Shown here: positions 1 through 7,075 of the stretch, piece after piece
Layout of the letters: every line of letters starts with the position of its first letter
Numbering within the stretch: position 1 is the first letter of the stretch
Assembly: GCA_900552195.1 (NCBI GenBank)
Contig: URYO01000005.1
Location: 1 to 17,647, forward strand
Source of the DNA: an uncultured Sutterella sp.
GTDB lineage: Bacteria > Pseudomonadota > Gammaproteobacteria > Burkholderiales > Burkholderiaceae_F
Length of the DNA: 17,647 nucleotides
Reading direction: 5' to 3'
Translations under genes and position numbers: made by a program
Notes under the pieces: model-generated
Told to the model about the DNA's origin: nothing
Databases searched by the model: none
The model's input: only the letters and a program-made list of their open reading frames with translations

Positions 1-45
1 AAGTCGTCGATAGCAATCATCAAATCCGACGCAACACTCTACCCC

Positions 46-53
46 AAGAGGAG
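46..53 (+). promoter_or_regulatory. Ribosome binding site of the molybdopterin oxidoreductase gene
   Basis: The purine-rich AAGAGGAG lies 9 nt before the ATG at 63. It supports that start although the reading frame stays open upstream to the window edge. The Tat signal beginning right after this ATG supports the same choice. Confidence 0.7.
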
Positions 54-62
54 AATTCAACA

Positions 63-2270
63 ATGGACAAGACACAAGGATTGAAAGTTACCCGTCGATC
101 CATCCTCAAAACGATCCCGGCCCTCTCCGCCATCAGTGCGGGAAGCAGCTTCTTCACAAAAGCAGCATGCGCACAAGAGCCGCTTGAAGACGGATACACG
201 ATCTGCGACAACTGCAACCAAATGCCGATGTGCGGTATTCATTTCCAGAGACAGGGCAATATCGTCGTTTCTGTCGGAAACTGGAAAGAACACAGCGGCA
301 AGCTGTTGTGCAATAAAGCCTTGGCAACTCTGCAGCGACTCTACAACCCCAATCGCCTGCTTTATCCGATGAAGCGCACCAATCCGAAAGGAAGTGCCGA
401 TCCCGGATTCGTTCGTATTTCCTGGCAGGAAGCTCTGGCAACGATTGCCGCCAATATGAAGAAGATTCGCGATCAATACGGCGCAGAAAAACTCTTTATC
501 TTCTGCGGTGACCCGAAAGAACCCCGTCCTGCCGCAATGCGTCTGGCACGCTATTTCGGTACTTATCACTACGGTACCGAATCTTCTGTCGCCTGCCGTA
601 AAGGCTCCCTGCTAGCCGAACAGCTCGTTTTCGGCAGTGAATACTCCGGCGGCGGCTGCGGTCCGAAGACAAAATCCTACATGGTGATGGCTACCAACGG
701 TGCATGGTCCAAACCGCACGGCTGGTGGAACATGATCAATGCCGCCAAACAGCGCGGCGTCAAGATCATCGTGATTGACGCACGCCGCACCAAAGTTGCC
801 GAACTAGCCGATATCCATCTGCAGCCTAAACAAGGAACTGACGCAGCCTTGGGCGCCGGCATCTGCCGCGTCCTCTTCGAAGAAGATTTGTACAACAAGC
901 CCTTCTGCGACAAATGGGTTTACGGCGTTGAAGAATACAGAAACTACTGCAAAGACTTCACACCGGAGAAAACCGAAGCTATTACCGGCGTTCCTGCCGA
1001 CCTTATCGTTAAGGCCGCTCGCATGTACGCTAAAGGCCCCGGCAGCTTCGCTCTGACTTCTCAGTCACTGTCTCACTCCAGAAACGGTGTCAACAGTGCT
1101 CGTGCTCTTCTGAACATTCCTGCAATTCTGGGTTATGTCGACATCCCCGGAGGTGCTCTCTTTGGTGTCGGTCCTAAGGGCTACATCGTTCACGACAACG
1201 GCCTCACGGAAGACTTCGTTGACTACAACTGGTTCAAGGCCCACAAGAAAGACCGTCTCGACAAAGACTTCGTTCCTGTTTGGAACCATACACAGGTTCA
1301 GTTCAACCCGAACCAGCTGCCTGAACACGTTAAGAACGGCAAACTTCGCGGTATGGTTGCCTTCGGCTTTAACGTCATGATTTGGCCGCAGCCTCAGGTT
1401 TATGAAGAAGCCATCAAGAATATGGACTTCGCTTGCGCAACGGACTACTTCTATCGTGATGAAACTCATCACGACATGGACATCATCCTGCCCGCAGCTA
1501 TGAACTATGAACGCTATGCTCCGTTCGGTACACACGCCGGCAATAAGGTATCTGTCAGAACTCCGGTTAAACCCATGGGTGAAGCCAAGGAAGACTGGTG
1601 GATTGCCCTGCAGCTCGGCTGCTTGGTCGACGACCCGAAGAACTTCTTCGACGGCGATCCGGTCAAAGCCTGCGACTCCATCCTGAAGAAATGGGGTACG
1701 ACATACGCCGACGCCCAGAAGAATCTGCCGAACATGACTCAGGTTCAGGGTGCAAAACAGCAGCCGCTCAAATACGAAAAAGGTCTTCTCCGTCACGACG
1801 GACAGCCCGGCTTCGATACTCCGTCAGGCAAGATCGAGCTGTCTTCAAACATCACCAAGATGCACAACCTCGGCACGATTCCTATTTATGTCGAACCGTA
1901 TCAGCCGACAGCCGAATATCCGATCAAACTGATCAACGGTACTCGTGCTCCGTACATCACGCACTCCAAGACACGCAGCGATTCTCCGTATCTTCTCGAA
2001 ATTGAATCGATGTCTACCGTCGATATCAATCCGGAAGACGCAAAAGCCCGCGGCATCAATGAAGGCGACAAGGTGTTGATTAAGAACCAGTACGGTCAAG
2101 CAAGAGCCCGTGCCCGTGTCTCCATCATTGTTCCTCCGGGAACCGCCGGCATGCAGTACGGCTGGCGAGGAGACCAGAACACCCAGGTTTTGATCCCGCG
2201 CGAATGGGACAAACTCTCGGGCTATGCACCCTACTTTGAAACAACCGTTCAAATCACGAAGGAGGCCTAA
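63..2270 (+). CDS. Tat-exported molybdopterin oxidoreductase, catalytic subunit (DMSO reductase family)
   Basis: This 735-residue protein should carry a bis-MGD molybdenum centre and one [4Fe-4S] cluster and act outside the cytoplasmic membrane. Seen: a twin-arginine signal (TRRSILK, residues 10-16, then a hydrophobic stretch ending near ACAQ) and an N-terminal cysteine set Cys48, Cys51, Cys57, Cys83. That spacing is C-x2-C-x5-C-x25-C, wider in the middle than the common C-x2-C-x3-C. Cys178 in SSVACRKGS sits where the family's molybdenum ligand is expected, but this is a guess without an alignment. The middle (QGTDAALGAG, ITGVPADLIVKAARMYA) and the C-terminal domain (INPEDAKARGINEGDKV) are typical of the family. 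The gene lies 3 nt before a four-cluster ferredoxin gene, a standard pairing. Substrate is unknown; polysulfide/thiosulfate, arsenic and catechol-dehydroxylase or transhydroxylase branches are all possible. Family call is firm, function is open. Confidence 0.9.
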   Translation: MDKTQGLKVTRRSILKTIPALSAISAGSSFFTKAACAQEPLEDGYTICDNCNQMPMCGIHFQRQGNIVVSVGNWKEHSGKLLCNKALATLQRLYNPNRLLYPMKRTNPKGSADPGFVRISWQEALATIAANMKKIRDQYGAEKLFIFCGDPKEPRPAAMRLARYFGTYHYGTESSVACRKGSLLAEQLVFGSEYSGGGCGPKTKSYMVMATNGAWSKPHGWWNMINAAKQRGVKIIVIDARRTKVAELADIHLQPKQGTDAALGAGICRVLFEEDLYNKPFCDKWVYGVEEYRNYCKDFTPEKTEAITGVPADLIVKAARMYAKGPGSFALTSQSLSHSRNGVNSARALLNIPAILGYVDIPGGALFGVGPKGYIVHDNGLTEDFVDYNWFKAHKKDRLDKDFVPVWNHTQVQFNPNQLPEHVKNGKLRGMVAFGFNVMIWPQPQVYEEAIKNMDFACATDYFYRDETHHDMDIILPAAMNYERYAPFGTHAGNKVSVRTPVKPMGEAKEDWWIALQLGCLVDDPKNFFDGDPVKACDSILKKWGTTYADAQKNLPNMTQVQGAKQQPLKYEKGLLRHDGQPGFDTPSGKIELSSNITKMHNLGTIPIYVEPYQPTAEYPIKLINGTRAPYITHSKTRSDSPYLLEIESMSTVDINPEDAKARGINEGDKVLIKNQYGQARARARVSIIVPPGTAGMQYGWRGDQNTQVLIPREWDKLSGYAPYFETTVQITKEA

Positions 2271-2273
2271 GCG

Positions 2274-2909
2274 ATGAGCCAGTTCGGAATAATCGTCAAT
2301 GTCGATAAATGCATCGGCTGTCAGGCATGCTTCGTTGCCTGCAAAGAAGAAAATAAAGTTGCTCCCGGAATCCAGTGGAATCAGATCCATCGTGCAGAAA
2401 ATCTGCAGGACCGCATCATCAACTATTTCCGCGTGAGCTGCCAGCACTGCGACAATCCGGCCTGCCTGCCGGTCTGCCCTGCTAAGGCCATTTATAAAGG
2501 CCCGCACGGAGAAGTGCTTGTTGATCAATCTAAGTGCATCGGCTGCGGCGCCTGCGCCATGGCTTGCCCGTACGGTGCTCCGAAGTTCAACAGAAGCGGC
2601 AAGACATCTTACTGGGATGTCCCGGCCTTGGCTTCCGTTCCGCTTCGGCCGCATCAGCAGCGCACTCCCGGCAAAGCCGAAAGATGCACGCTTTGCGTCC
2701 AGCGCACCTCCAACGGTCAAGTACCTAAGTGCGTCGAAGCCTGCGCTGTTAAGGCTCTGACTTTCGTTGACTACGACAATCTGACCCCTGAACAGAAAGC
2801 CCTGGTTGACAAGTCCGTCGCATTGAACGAAGCCGCCGGTACCAAACCGAAGGTTCGTTACATTGCAAGCTATATGGACATTGCAGGACGTCAGGAAAAG
2901 ATGTTCTAA
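2274..2909 (+). CDS. 4Fe-4S ferredoxin-type electron transfer subunit (DmsB/PsrB/NrfC-like)
   Basis: This 211-residue protein should pass electrons to the molybdopterin subunit encoded just upstream. Sixteen cysteines form four cluster motifs: Cys13/16/19/23, Cys56/59/64/68, Cys88/91/94/98 and Cys138/141/153/157. The order matches the DmsB/PsrB/NrfC family, in which four [4Fe-4S] clusters form a wire. There is no signal peptide, so it probably crosses the membrane as a passenger of its Tat-signalled partner (family knowledge). The GGAGG of the ribosome site lies inside the end of the upstream gene, 3 nt before this one, so translation is probably coupled. The usual third subunit, an NrfD- or DmsC-like membrane anchor, is absent downstream: a terminator follows and then argD. 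It could lie upstream of the window, or another quinol oxidase could donate electrons. Confidence 0.93.
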   Translation: MSQFGIIVNVDKCIGCQACFVACKEENKVAPGIQWNQIHRAENLQDRIINYFRVSCQHCDNPACLPVCPAKAIYKGPHGEVLVDQSKCIGCGACAMACPYGAPKFNRSGKTSYWDVPALASVPLRPHQQRTPGKAERCTLCVQRTSNGQVPKCVEACAVKALTFVDYDNLTPEQKALVDKSVALNEAAGTKPKVRYIASYMDIAGRQEKMF

Positions 2910-2931
2910 CCACAGATTTTCTCTGATAGAC

Positions 2932-2970
2932 AAATCGGGCCGGGGCTTTGACTCTCGGTCCGATTTTTTC
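2932..2970 (+). terminator. Rho-independent terminator after the molybdoenzyme pair
   Basis: Arms at 2932-2942 (AAATCGGGCCG) and 2956-2966 (CGGTCCGATTT) pair over 11 positions with one G-U pair. The loop is 13 nt and a run of six T follows at 2964-2969. It closes the transcript 22 nt after the ferredoxin gene. Confidence 0.88.
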
Positions 2971-2978
2971 TTCCGTAG

Positions 2979-2997
2979 TTTCGGCAATATTCCGAAA
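2979..2997. repeat. Short perfect inverted repeat upstream of argD
   Basis: TTTCGG (2979-2984) and CCGAAA (2992-2997) are perfect inverted arms around a 7-nt AT-rich spacer. It lies just before the putative argD promoter and lacks a T tract. It could be an operator half-site pair or chance. It does not resemble the ArgR box I know from enterics. Confidence 0.3.
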
Positions 2998-3001
2998 GGC
3001 C

Positions 3002-3032
3002 TTGAGCTACTGCGTGCTCTCGGACATATAAT
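3002..3032 (+). promoter_or_regulatory. Possible sigma-70 promoter of argD-argF
   Basis: A perfect TATAAT at 3027-3032 is preceded by TTGAGC at 3002-3007. The 19-nt spacer is longer than the ideal 17. It lies between the upstream terminator and the argD start, where a promoter is needed. Confidence 0.45.
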
Positions 3033-3082
3033 TGAAAAATTAACTTTCTTTAACACAAATTATCAATAAAGGATTCTCAGGC

Positions 3083-4261
3083 ATGTCTCATCTGATGAAA
3101 AACTACGGTCGCCTTCCTGTCTCTTTCGATCATGGTCAGGGTGTTTGGCTTTGGGATAAAGAAGGCCATAAGTACTTGGATGCTTTGGCAGGCATCGCCG
3201 TAAACTCCGTCGGTCATGCTCATCCGAGATTAGTCCGAGCCATTGCCGATCAGGCTTCTAAACTCATTCACTGCTCCAACTACTTCAACATTGACCTTCA
3301 GGAACAAGTCGCTGAGAAATTGGTTGAACACTCCGGCCTTGAAGCAGTTTTCTTCTGCAACAGCGGCTTGGAAGCCAATGAATGTGCAATCAAAATTGCT
3401 CGTAAATTCGGACATGCCAAAGGCATTGAAGTTCCTAACATCATCGTTTTGAAACACGCTTTCCACGGCCGTTCCATTGCCACCCTTTCCGCAACCGGCA
3501 ATCCTTCCGTCAGAGCTGATTTCTCACCTTATACAGAAGGCTTTATTTTTGTTGACGAATCTGACCTGGACGGCATCCGCAAGATCGTTGAAGAAAATAA
3601 AAACGTGGTTGCCATCTTCTTTGAACCGATCCTCGGTGAAGGCGGCGTTGTTCCCATTGATCTTTCAGTCATTAAAGGCATCCGTGAAATCTGTGACGAA
3701 CACGACCTCTTGATGATGTGCGACGAAGTCCAGTGCGGCATGGGTCGCTCCGGCAAGTGGTTCGCTCATCAATGGGCTGAAATCAAACCCGACGTCATCA
3801 CGATGGCTAAGGGTTTGGCAGGCGGCGTTCCTGTCGGCGCTGTCATCGTGAGCGAAAAGACGAATATCTTTAAACCCGGCAATCACGGATCAACTTTCGG
3901 CGGCAACCCTCTTGCTATGCGTGCAGCCCTCGAAACGCTCTCCATCATCGAAGACGAGAAACTTGTCGAAAACGCCCTTGAAGTCGGTAAGAAACTCAAG
4001 AAAGCACTTTCTAAATCTCTTAACGGTTTCCCAGGCGTGCGCGGTATTCGCGGCAAAGGCCTGATGCTCGGTATCGTTCTTGACCGTGATGCCCACGACA
4101 TTCTCGAACTCGGTCTGAAAGCCGGTTTAACCTTCAGTGTCACTGCCGGAAACGTTATTCGTCTCGTTCCCGCTTTGACAATCACTGAAGCCGAGGCTGA
4201 CGAACTCGTCAAGAGAATCACTCCCGTGATCAGATCGTTCCTTGCACAGCCGAAGATCTAA
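3083..4261 (+). CDS. argD: Acetylornithine aminotransferase (class III PLP aminotransferase)
   Basis: The 392-residue protein is a cytosolic fold-type I, class III PLP aminotransferase. ArgD converts N-acetylglutamate semialdehyde to N-acetylornithine in arginine synthesis and may also serve the succinyl-diaminopimelate step of lysine synthesis (family knowledge). Seen: the phosphate-binding NSGLEANE (93-100), HAFHGR (125-130), the cofactor-binding Asp214 in CDEVQCGMGRSG, and the Schiff-base Lys243 in TMAKGLAGG. STFGGNPLA near 290 and RGKGLMLGI near 345 also match. Length is normal for the family. AAAGGA lies 9 nt before the ATG. Other class III enzymes (ornithine, GABA or succinylornithine transaminases) look similar, but argF follows 8 nt downstream, which favours argD. 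Confidence 0.92.
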   Translation: MSHLMKNYGRLPVSFDHGQGVWLWDKEGHKYLDALAGIAVNSVGHAHPRLVRAIADQASKLIHCSNYFNIDLQEQVAEKLVEHSGLEAVFFCNSGLEANECAIKIARKFGHAKGIEVPNIIVLKHAFHGRSIATLSATGNPSVRADFSPYTEGFIFVDESDLDGIRKIVEENKNVVAIFFEPILGEGGVVPIDLSVIKGIREICDEHDLLMMCDEVQCGMGRSGKWFAHQWAEIKPDVITMAKGLAGGVPVGAVIVSEKTNIFKPGNHGSTFGGNPLAMRAALETLSIIEDEKLVENALEVGKKLKKALSKSLNGFPGVRGIRGKGLMLGIVLDRDAHDILELGLKAGLTFSVTAGNVIRLVPALTITEAEADELVKRITPVIRSFLAQPKI

Positions 4262-4269
4262 GGTGATTC

Positions 4270-5187
4270 ATGCACAAGAACTTTCTGTGCCTTAAAGATT
4301 GCTCGGCGGACGAGTTAAATTACCTTCTCCGCCGGGCCATAAAACTCAAGTCTCGTTTCAAGGCCGGGGAGGTTTACCGTCCCTTTGAAGGAAAAGTGCT
4401 GGCGATGCTTTTTGAAAAAGCCAGCACCCGCACCCGCGTTTCCTTTGAGGCAGGCATGGCTCAGCTCGGAGGAACCTCGATTTACCTGAACACGAGCGAA
4501 ACTCAGCTGAAAAATGAAGAAACCATTGAGGACACTGCTCGAGCCGTATCCCGTATGGTTGACCTTGTCATGATCCGAACAGGCCCTCATAGCCGATTAG
4601 AGGCATTTGCGAAAGAGTCGGAGGTGCCGGTCATCAACGGCCTGACCAACGACAGTCATCCCTGCCAGGTCATGGGCGACATCATGAGCTTCATAGAAAA
4701 ACGGGGTTCAATTAAGGGCACCGTCGTGACTTGGATCGGAGACGCGAACAACGTACTCTACTCCTGGCTTTACGCAGCCTCCATTCTCGGATTTAAGGTG
4801 CATATTTCGGCGCCCCCGGGATACTCGATCAATCCGACACAAGTTCCGGATAACGATGACTGCTATGACTTTTTCCTATCTCCGGAAGAGGCCGCAGAAG
4901 GCGCCGACCTTGTGACCACGGACAATTGGAGATCTTGCGGTTACGACGAAAATCAAGCCAAACGGCAATCCAAATCGGCTCGCTGGCAAGTGAATGAAAC
5001 GGTCATGAAAGCGGCAAAACCAGACGCTTTATTCATGCATTGCCTTCCCGCCTTCCGCGGGCAAGAGGTCTCTTCCGAAGTCATCGACGGACCGCAGTCT
5101 GTCGTTTGGGACGAGGCTGAAAACCGCTTGCACTTTCAAAAAGCACTGATGGAATATTTGCTTTTAGGCAGAATTGAAGACGTTTAG
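4270..5187 (+). CDS. argF: Ornithine carbamoyltransferase (OTC), anabolic
   Basis: This 305-residue cytosolic enzyme joins carbamoyl phosphate and ornithine to give citrulline. Seen: the carbamoyl phosphate loop STRTR (52-56), SRMVDLVMIRT (94-104), HPCQ (130-133), WIGDANNV (155-162), and HCLP (257-260) with Cys258, the ornithine-side cysteine. The C-terminal ENRLHFQKALM is also typical. Start: AAGGTG overlaps the argD stop, and the 8-nt gap indicates an operon. Odd point: the ornithine loop, normally D-x-x-x-S-M-G, reads D-N-W-R-S-C-G (218-224), so Met is replaced by Cys. N-acetylornithine or putrescine carbamoyltransferases are relatives. Retained HCLP and the argD neighbour favour OTC, but the loop change leaves a little doubt. 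Confidence 0.9.
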   Translation: MHKNFLCLKDCSADELNYLLRRAIKLKSRFKAGEVYRPFEGKVLAMLFEKASTRTRVSFEAGMAQLGGTSIYLNTSETQLKNEETIEDTARAVSRMVDLVMIRTGPHSRLEAFAKESEVPVINGLTNDSHPCQVMGDIMSFIEKRGSIKGTVVTWIGDANNVLYSWLYAASILGFKVHISAPPGYSINPTQVPDNDDCYDFFLSPEEAAEGADLVTTDNWRSCGYDENQAKRQSKSARWQVNETVMKAAKPDALFMHCLPAFRGQEVSSEVIDGPQSVVWDEAENRLHFQKALMEYLLLGRIEDV

Positions 5188-5206
5188 CTTCTGTTAAAGC
5201 ATTTTG

Positions 5207-5241
5207 AAAGCCTCGAAAGTATTCCGCTCTCGAGGCTTTTT
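5207..5241 (+). terminator. Rho-independent terminator after argF
   Basis: AAAGCCTCGA (5207-5216) and TCGAGGCTTT (5230-5239) pair perfectly over 10 bp around a 13-nt loop, followed by a run of five T. It ends the argD-argF transcript about 20 nt after the argF stop. Confidence 0.9.
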
Positions 5242-5320
5242 GACGTTCTATCGCATTCAATACTTCCTGAATTTATCGGATGCAACTAAACTAAGAAAAA
5301 CCAATTTGTCGGAGGTATCT

Positions 5321-5602
5321 ATGGAAAGATCCCAAAGAGAAAAGCTGACTGAAGAGTTGACGCTTGTGCTCCTTTATTTGACATCTTTCACCGAAAAGCA
5401 ATGTCCTAATGTCCGTATGGCCTGGAAGACGCATGATTGGACGGCATTAGACGATCTTGCAGAGGACGGTTTCATGGTTCCTCCGCACAACAGAAAAAAC
5501 TACACTCGTTACTTGACCGACGAAGGTGTTGAGAAAGCCAAAGAGCTACTGGAGCAAATTGGTCCTTCACTTGGTTTCAAAAAAGAAGATTGGGGAGATT
5601 GA
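5321..5602 (+). CDS. Small conserved protein of the DUF6429 type, copy 1
   Basis: A 93-residue soluble protein with no signal peptide or membrane segment. The pattern of an N-terminal helix ending in LTLVLLYLTSF (13-23), then AWKTHDWTALDDLAEDGF (34-51), then YLTDEGVEKAKELL (64-77), matches what I recall of DUF6429, whose function is unknown. The W-K-x-H-D-W core and a short winged-helix-like layout are visible, but DNA binding is only a guess. The frame is open further upstream to 5204, but that part runs through the argF terminator. The ATG at 5321 has GGAGG (5311-5315) five nt before it, so it is the start. A 60% identical paralogue follows 124 bp downstream. Confidence 0.8.
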   Translation: MERSQREKLTEELTLVLLYLTSFTEKQCPNVRMAWKTHDWTALDDLAEDGFMVPPHNRKNYTRYLTDEGVEKAKELLEQIGPSLGFKKEDWGD

Positions 5603-5713
5603 CGTTCTTCTTAGCGCAAACTCAAGATCGTCTACCACTGCGGTGGCGACCGAAATGGCCTCCTCATTTTATGAACAAAAGTCTTGAAGATTAGACTGAA
5701 TGTCTCGTGAATT

Positions 5714-5720
5714 GGAGGAG
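5714..5720 (+). promoter_or_regulatory. Ribosome binding site that favours a TTG start for DUF6429 copy 2
   Basis: GGAGGAG lies 6 nt before an in-frame TTG at 5727. The upstream in-frame ATG at 5700 has only weak purine-rich sequence before it. Starting at TTG makes the product align end to end, without gaps, with copy 1. Confidence 0.7.
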
Positions 5721-5726
5721 ATTGTC

Positions 5727-6008
5727 TTGGAAAAAACGGAACGCGACAAATTAATCGACGAGCTCACGCTGGCTCTTCTTTACCTGACTTCCTTTACCGA
5801 AGAAGATAAGCCGGAAGTTCGTATGTCCTGGAAAAGCCATGACTGGACCGCAATGGATCGATTAGTTGAGGACGGCTTCATCGAAAAACCAAAATGCATG
5901 CGTAAACATTCTCGAGTCCTCACAAACGATGGCATTGAAAAAGCCAAGGAACTCTTGGACCGTCTAGGCCCCTCCCTTGGCTTTGCAAAAAAGGACTGGC
6001 AGGATTAG
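5727..6008 (+). CDS. Small conserved protein of the DUF6429 type, copy 2 (TTG start likely)
   Basis: With the TTG start this is a 93-residue soluble protein, the same length as copy 1. I count 56 of 93 identical positions with no gaps. Shared blocks include LLYLTSFTE (17-25), HDWTA (38-42), EDGF (48-51), EKAKELL (71-77) and GPSLGF (81-86). The most divergent part is residues 53-62, a likely exposed loop. An ATG at 5700 would add nine residues, but it has a poor ribosome site and no match in copy 1. The gene ends 35 nt before the convergent murB. Function is unknown. The pair looks like an old tandem duplication now kept as two diverged genes. Confidence 0.8.
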   Translation: MEKTERDKLIDELTLALLYLTSFTEEDKPEVRMSWKSHDWTAMDRLVEDGFIEKPKCMRKHSRVLTNDGIEKAKELLDRLGPSLGFAKKDWQD

Positions 6009-6043
6009 TACCGCAGGTTCTCAGCCTTCGGAAACGAGACCGC

Positions 6044-7060
6044 TTAGACCATCGCAACTTCCGGCTCGAGTTTAACGCCGAAACAGTTCTTGACGCGCAG
6101 CCGCACGTCCTGCGCCATTGCGTAGATGTCTTCGCCGGTCGCCTGCCCATAATTCACGAGAACAAGCGGCTGCTTTTCCCATACGCCGACGTCGCCCATG
6201 CGATAACCGCGGAGACCCGCGTTGTCGATCAGCCATGCCGCAGACAGCTTGAAACGGCCTCCGGCCAAAGGATAAGAAACCAAAGACGGGTTCGTGCGAA
6301 GAAGACTTGTAAAGGTCTCCCTGTCGACAACAGGATTCTTAAAGAAGCTTCCGGCGTTTCCGAACTTCACCGGCGAGGGAAGTTTTCTGCGGCGCAGCGA
6401 AATCACGCAGGAATAGACGTCCTGAGGGGAAAGTTCGGGGAAGCTGTTGATCTCGATCTCTTCGGCAAGCGCTTTGTAAGAAGTATTGGGAACCCAATTT
6501 TTGGAGAGCTTAAACGTAACCGCAGTGATGACTAAATGACGATTCTCCGGCTTTTTGAATGTCGAATGACGATAGCCGAAGTCACATTCTTCATTCGTCA
6601 GCGTCAGCAGCTCGCCGGAATTCATATCAAAGCACTCGACGGATTCAATAAATTCAGCTGCTTCTAAGCCGTATGCACCGATATTTTGAATCGGAGCCGC
6701 CCCGACGGTGCCGGGAATGTAAGCGAGGTTCTCAAGACCGGGCATTCCGGCATCAAGCATCTTGCGGACGAAACTGTGCCAGATTTCTCCGGCGCCGGCG
6801 CGAACAAAGTAATGCTCTTCGTCCTCCTTAATCTTCTCAAAACCGGGAATCATCATCCGCAGCAGAAAGCCGGGATAGTCATCCCTAAACAAAACATTGG
6901 AGCCGCCTCCGATGACCATAAAGTCCTGAGGCTGCTGGTGGATATGTTCTCTTGCCTGTTTTAAATCCTCAATGGAACGGATCTCGGCAAAGTTCCTCGC
7001 TTTTGCGTCAACACCGAAGGTATTGAGCTTTTTAATTTGTTCGTCAGTCTTGAGCTCCAT
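6044..7060 (-). CDS. murB: UDP-N-acetylenolpyruvoylglucosamine reductase (UDP-MurNAc dehydrogenase)
   Basis: The 338-residue FAD enzyme reduces UDP-GlcNAc-enolpyruvate to UDP-MurNAc with NADPH in the cytosol, the second committed step of peptidoglycan synthesis. Seen: FAD-binding VIGGGSNVLF (49-58), YIPGTVGAAPIQNIGAYG (114-131), GYRHSTFK (162-169) with the Tyr-Arg pair of the active site, NAGSFFKNP (235-243) with Ser238 as the proton donor, and LEPEV (331-335) with the C-terminal catalytic Glu. The insertion between GYRHSTFK and the serine motif fits the E. coli-like type I enzyme. It is the last gene of the minus-strand operon, 15 nt after dxs. A GGAG lies about 9 nt before the ATG. No clear terminator is seen between it and the convergent DUF6429 gene. 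Confidence 0.95.
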   Translation of the reverse strand: MELKTDEQIKKLNTFGVDAKARNFAEIRSIEDLKQAREHIHQQPQDFMVIGGGSNVLFRDDYPGFLLRMMIPGFEKIKEDEEHYFVRAGAGEIWHSFVRKMLDAGMPGLENLAYIPGTVGAAPIQNIGAYGLEAAEFIESVECFDMNSGELLTLTNEECDFGYRHSTFKKPENRHLVITAVTFKLSKNWVPNTSYKALAEEIEINSFPELSPQDVYSCVISLRRRKLPSPVKFGNAGSFFKNPVVDRETFTSLLRTNPSLVSYPLAGGRFKLSAAWLIDNAGLRGYRMGDVGVWEKQPLVLVNYGQATGEDIYAMAQDVRLRVKNCFGVKLEPEVAMV

Positions 7061-7075
7061 AAGAAGGCTCCAAAA

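Noticed and set aside
1065..1796. A 243-codon minus-strand open frame inside the molybdoenzyme gene
   Set aside because: Antisense shadow of conserved coding sequence, with no ribosome site or recognisable motif.
63..2909. Tetrathionate reductase (ttrA/ttrB) regulated by the TtrSR-like pair
   Set aside because: The pair lacks a ttrC anchor, lies more than 11 kb from the regulators with many unrelated genes between, and no TtrA-specific feature was recognised.
1845..3056. A 403-codon open frame on the minus strand opposite the molybdoenzyme and ferredoxin genes
   Set aside because: It runs antisense through two clear genes and a terminator, shows no recognisable domain, and is explained by codon bias of the real strand.
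3020..3082. ArgR box before argD
   Set aside because: The AT-rich leader shows no pair of the imperfect palindromes known from enteric ArgR boxes.
5204..5320. N-terminal extension of DUF6429 copy 1
   Set aside because: The extra 39 codons lie over the argF terminator and lack homology to copy 2; a GGAGG before ATG 5321 marks the start.
5635..5648. Small hairpin CCAC-TGCG-GTGG between the two DUF6429 genes
   Set aside because: Four base pairs only and no T tract, so it is not supported as a terminator.
6009..6043. Possible bidirectional terminator between DUF6429 copy 2 and murB
   Set aside because: Only an imperfect GGTTCTC/GAGACC pairing is found, with no T run on either strand.
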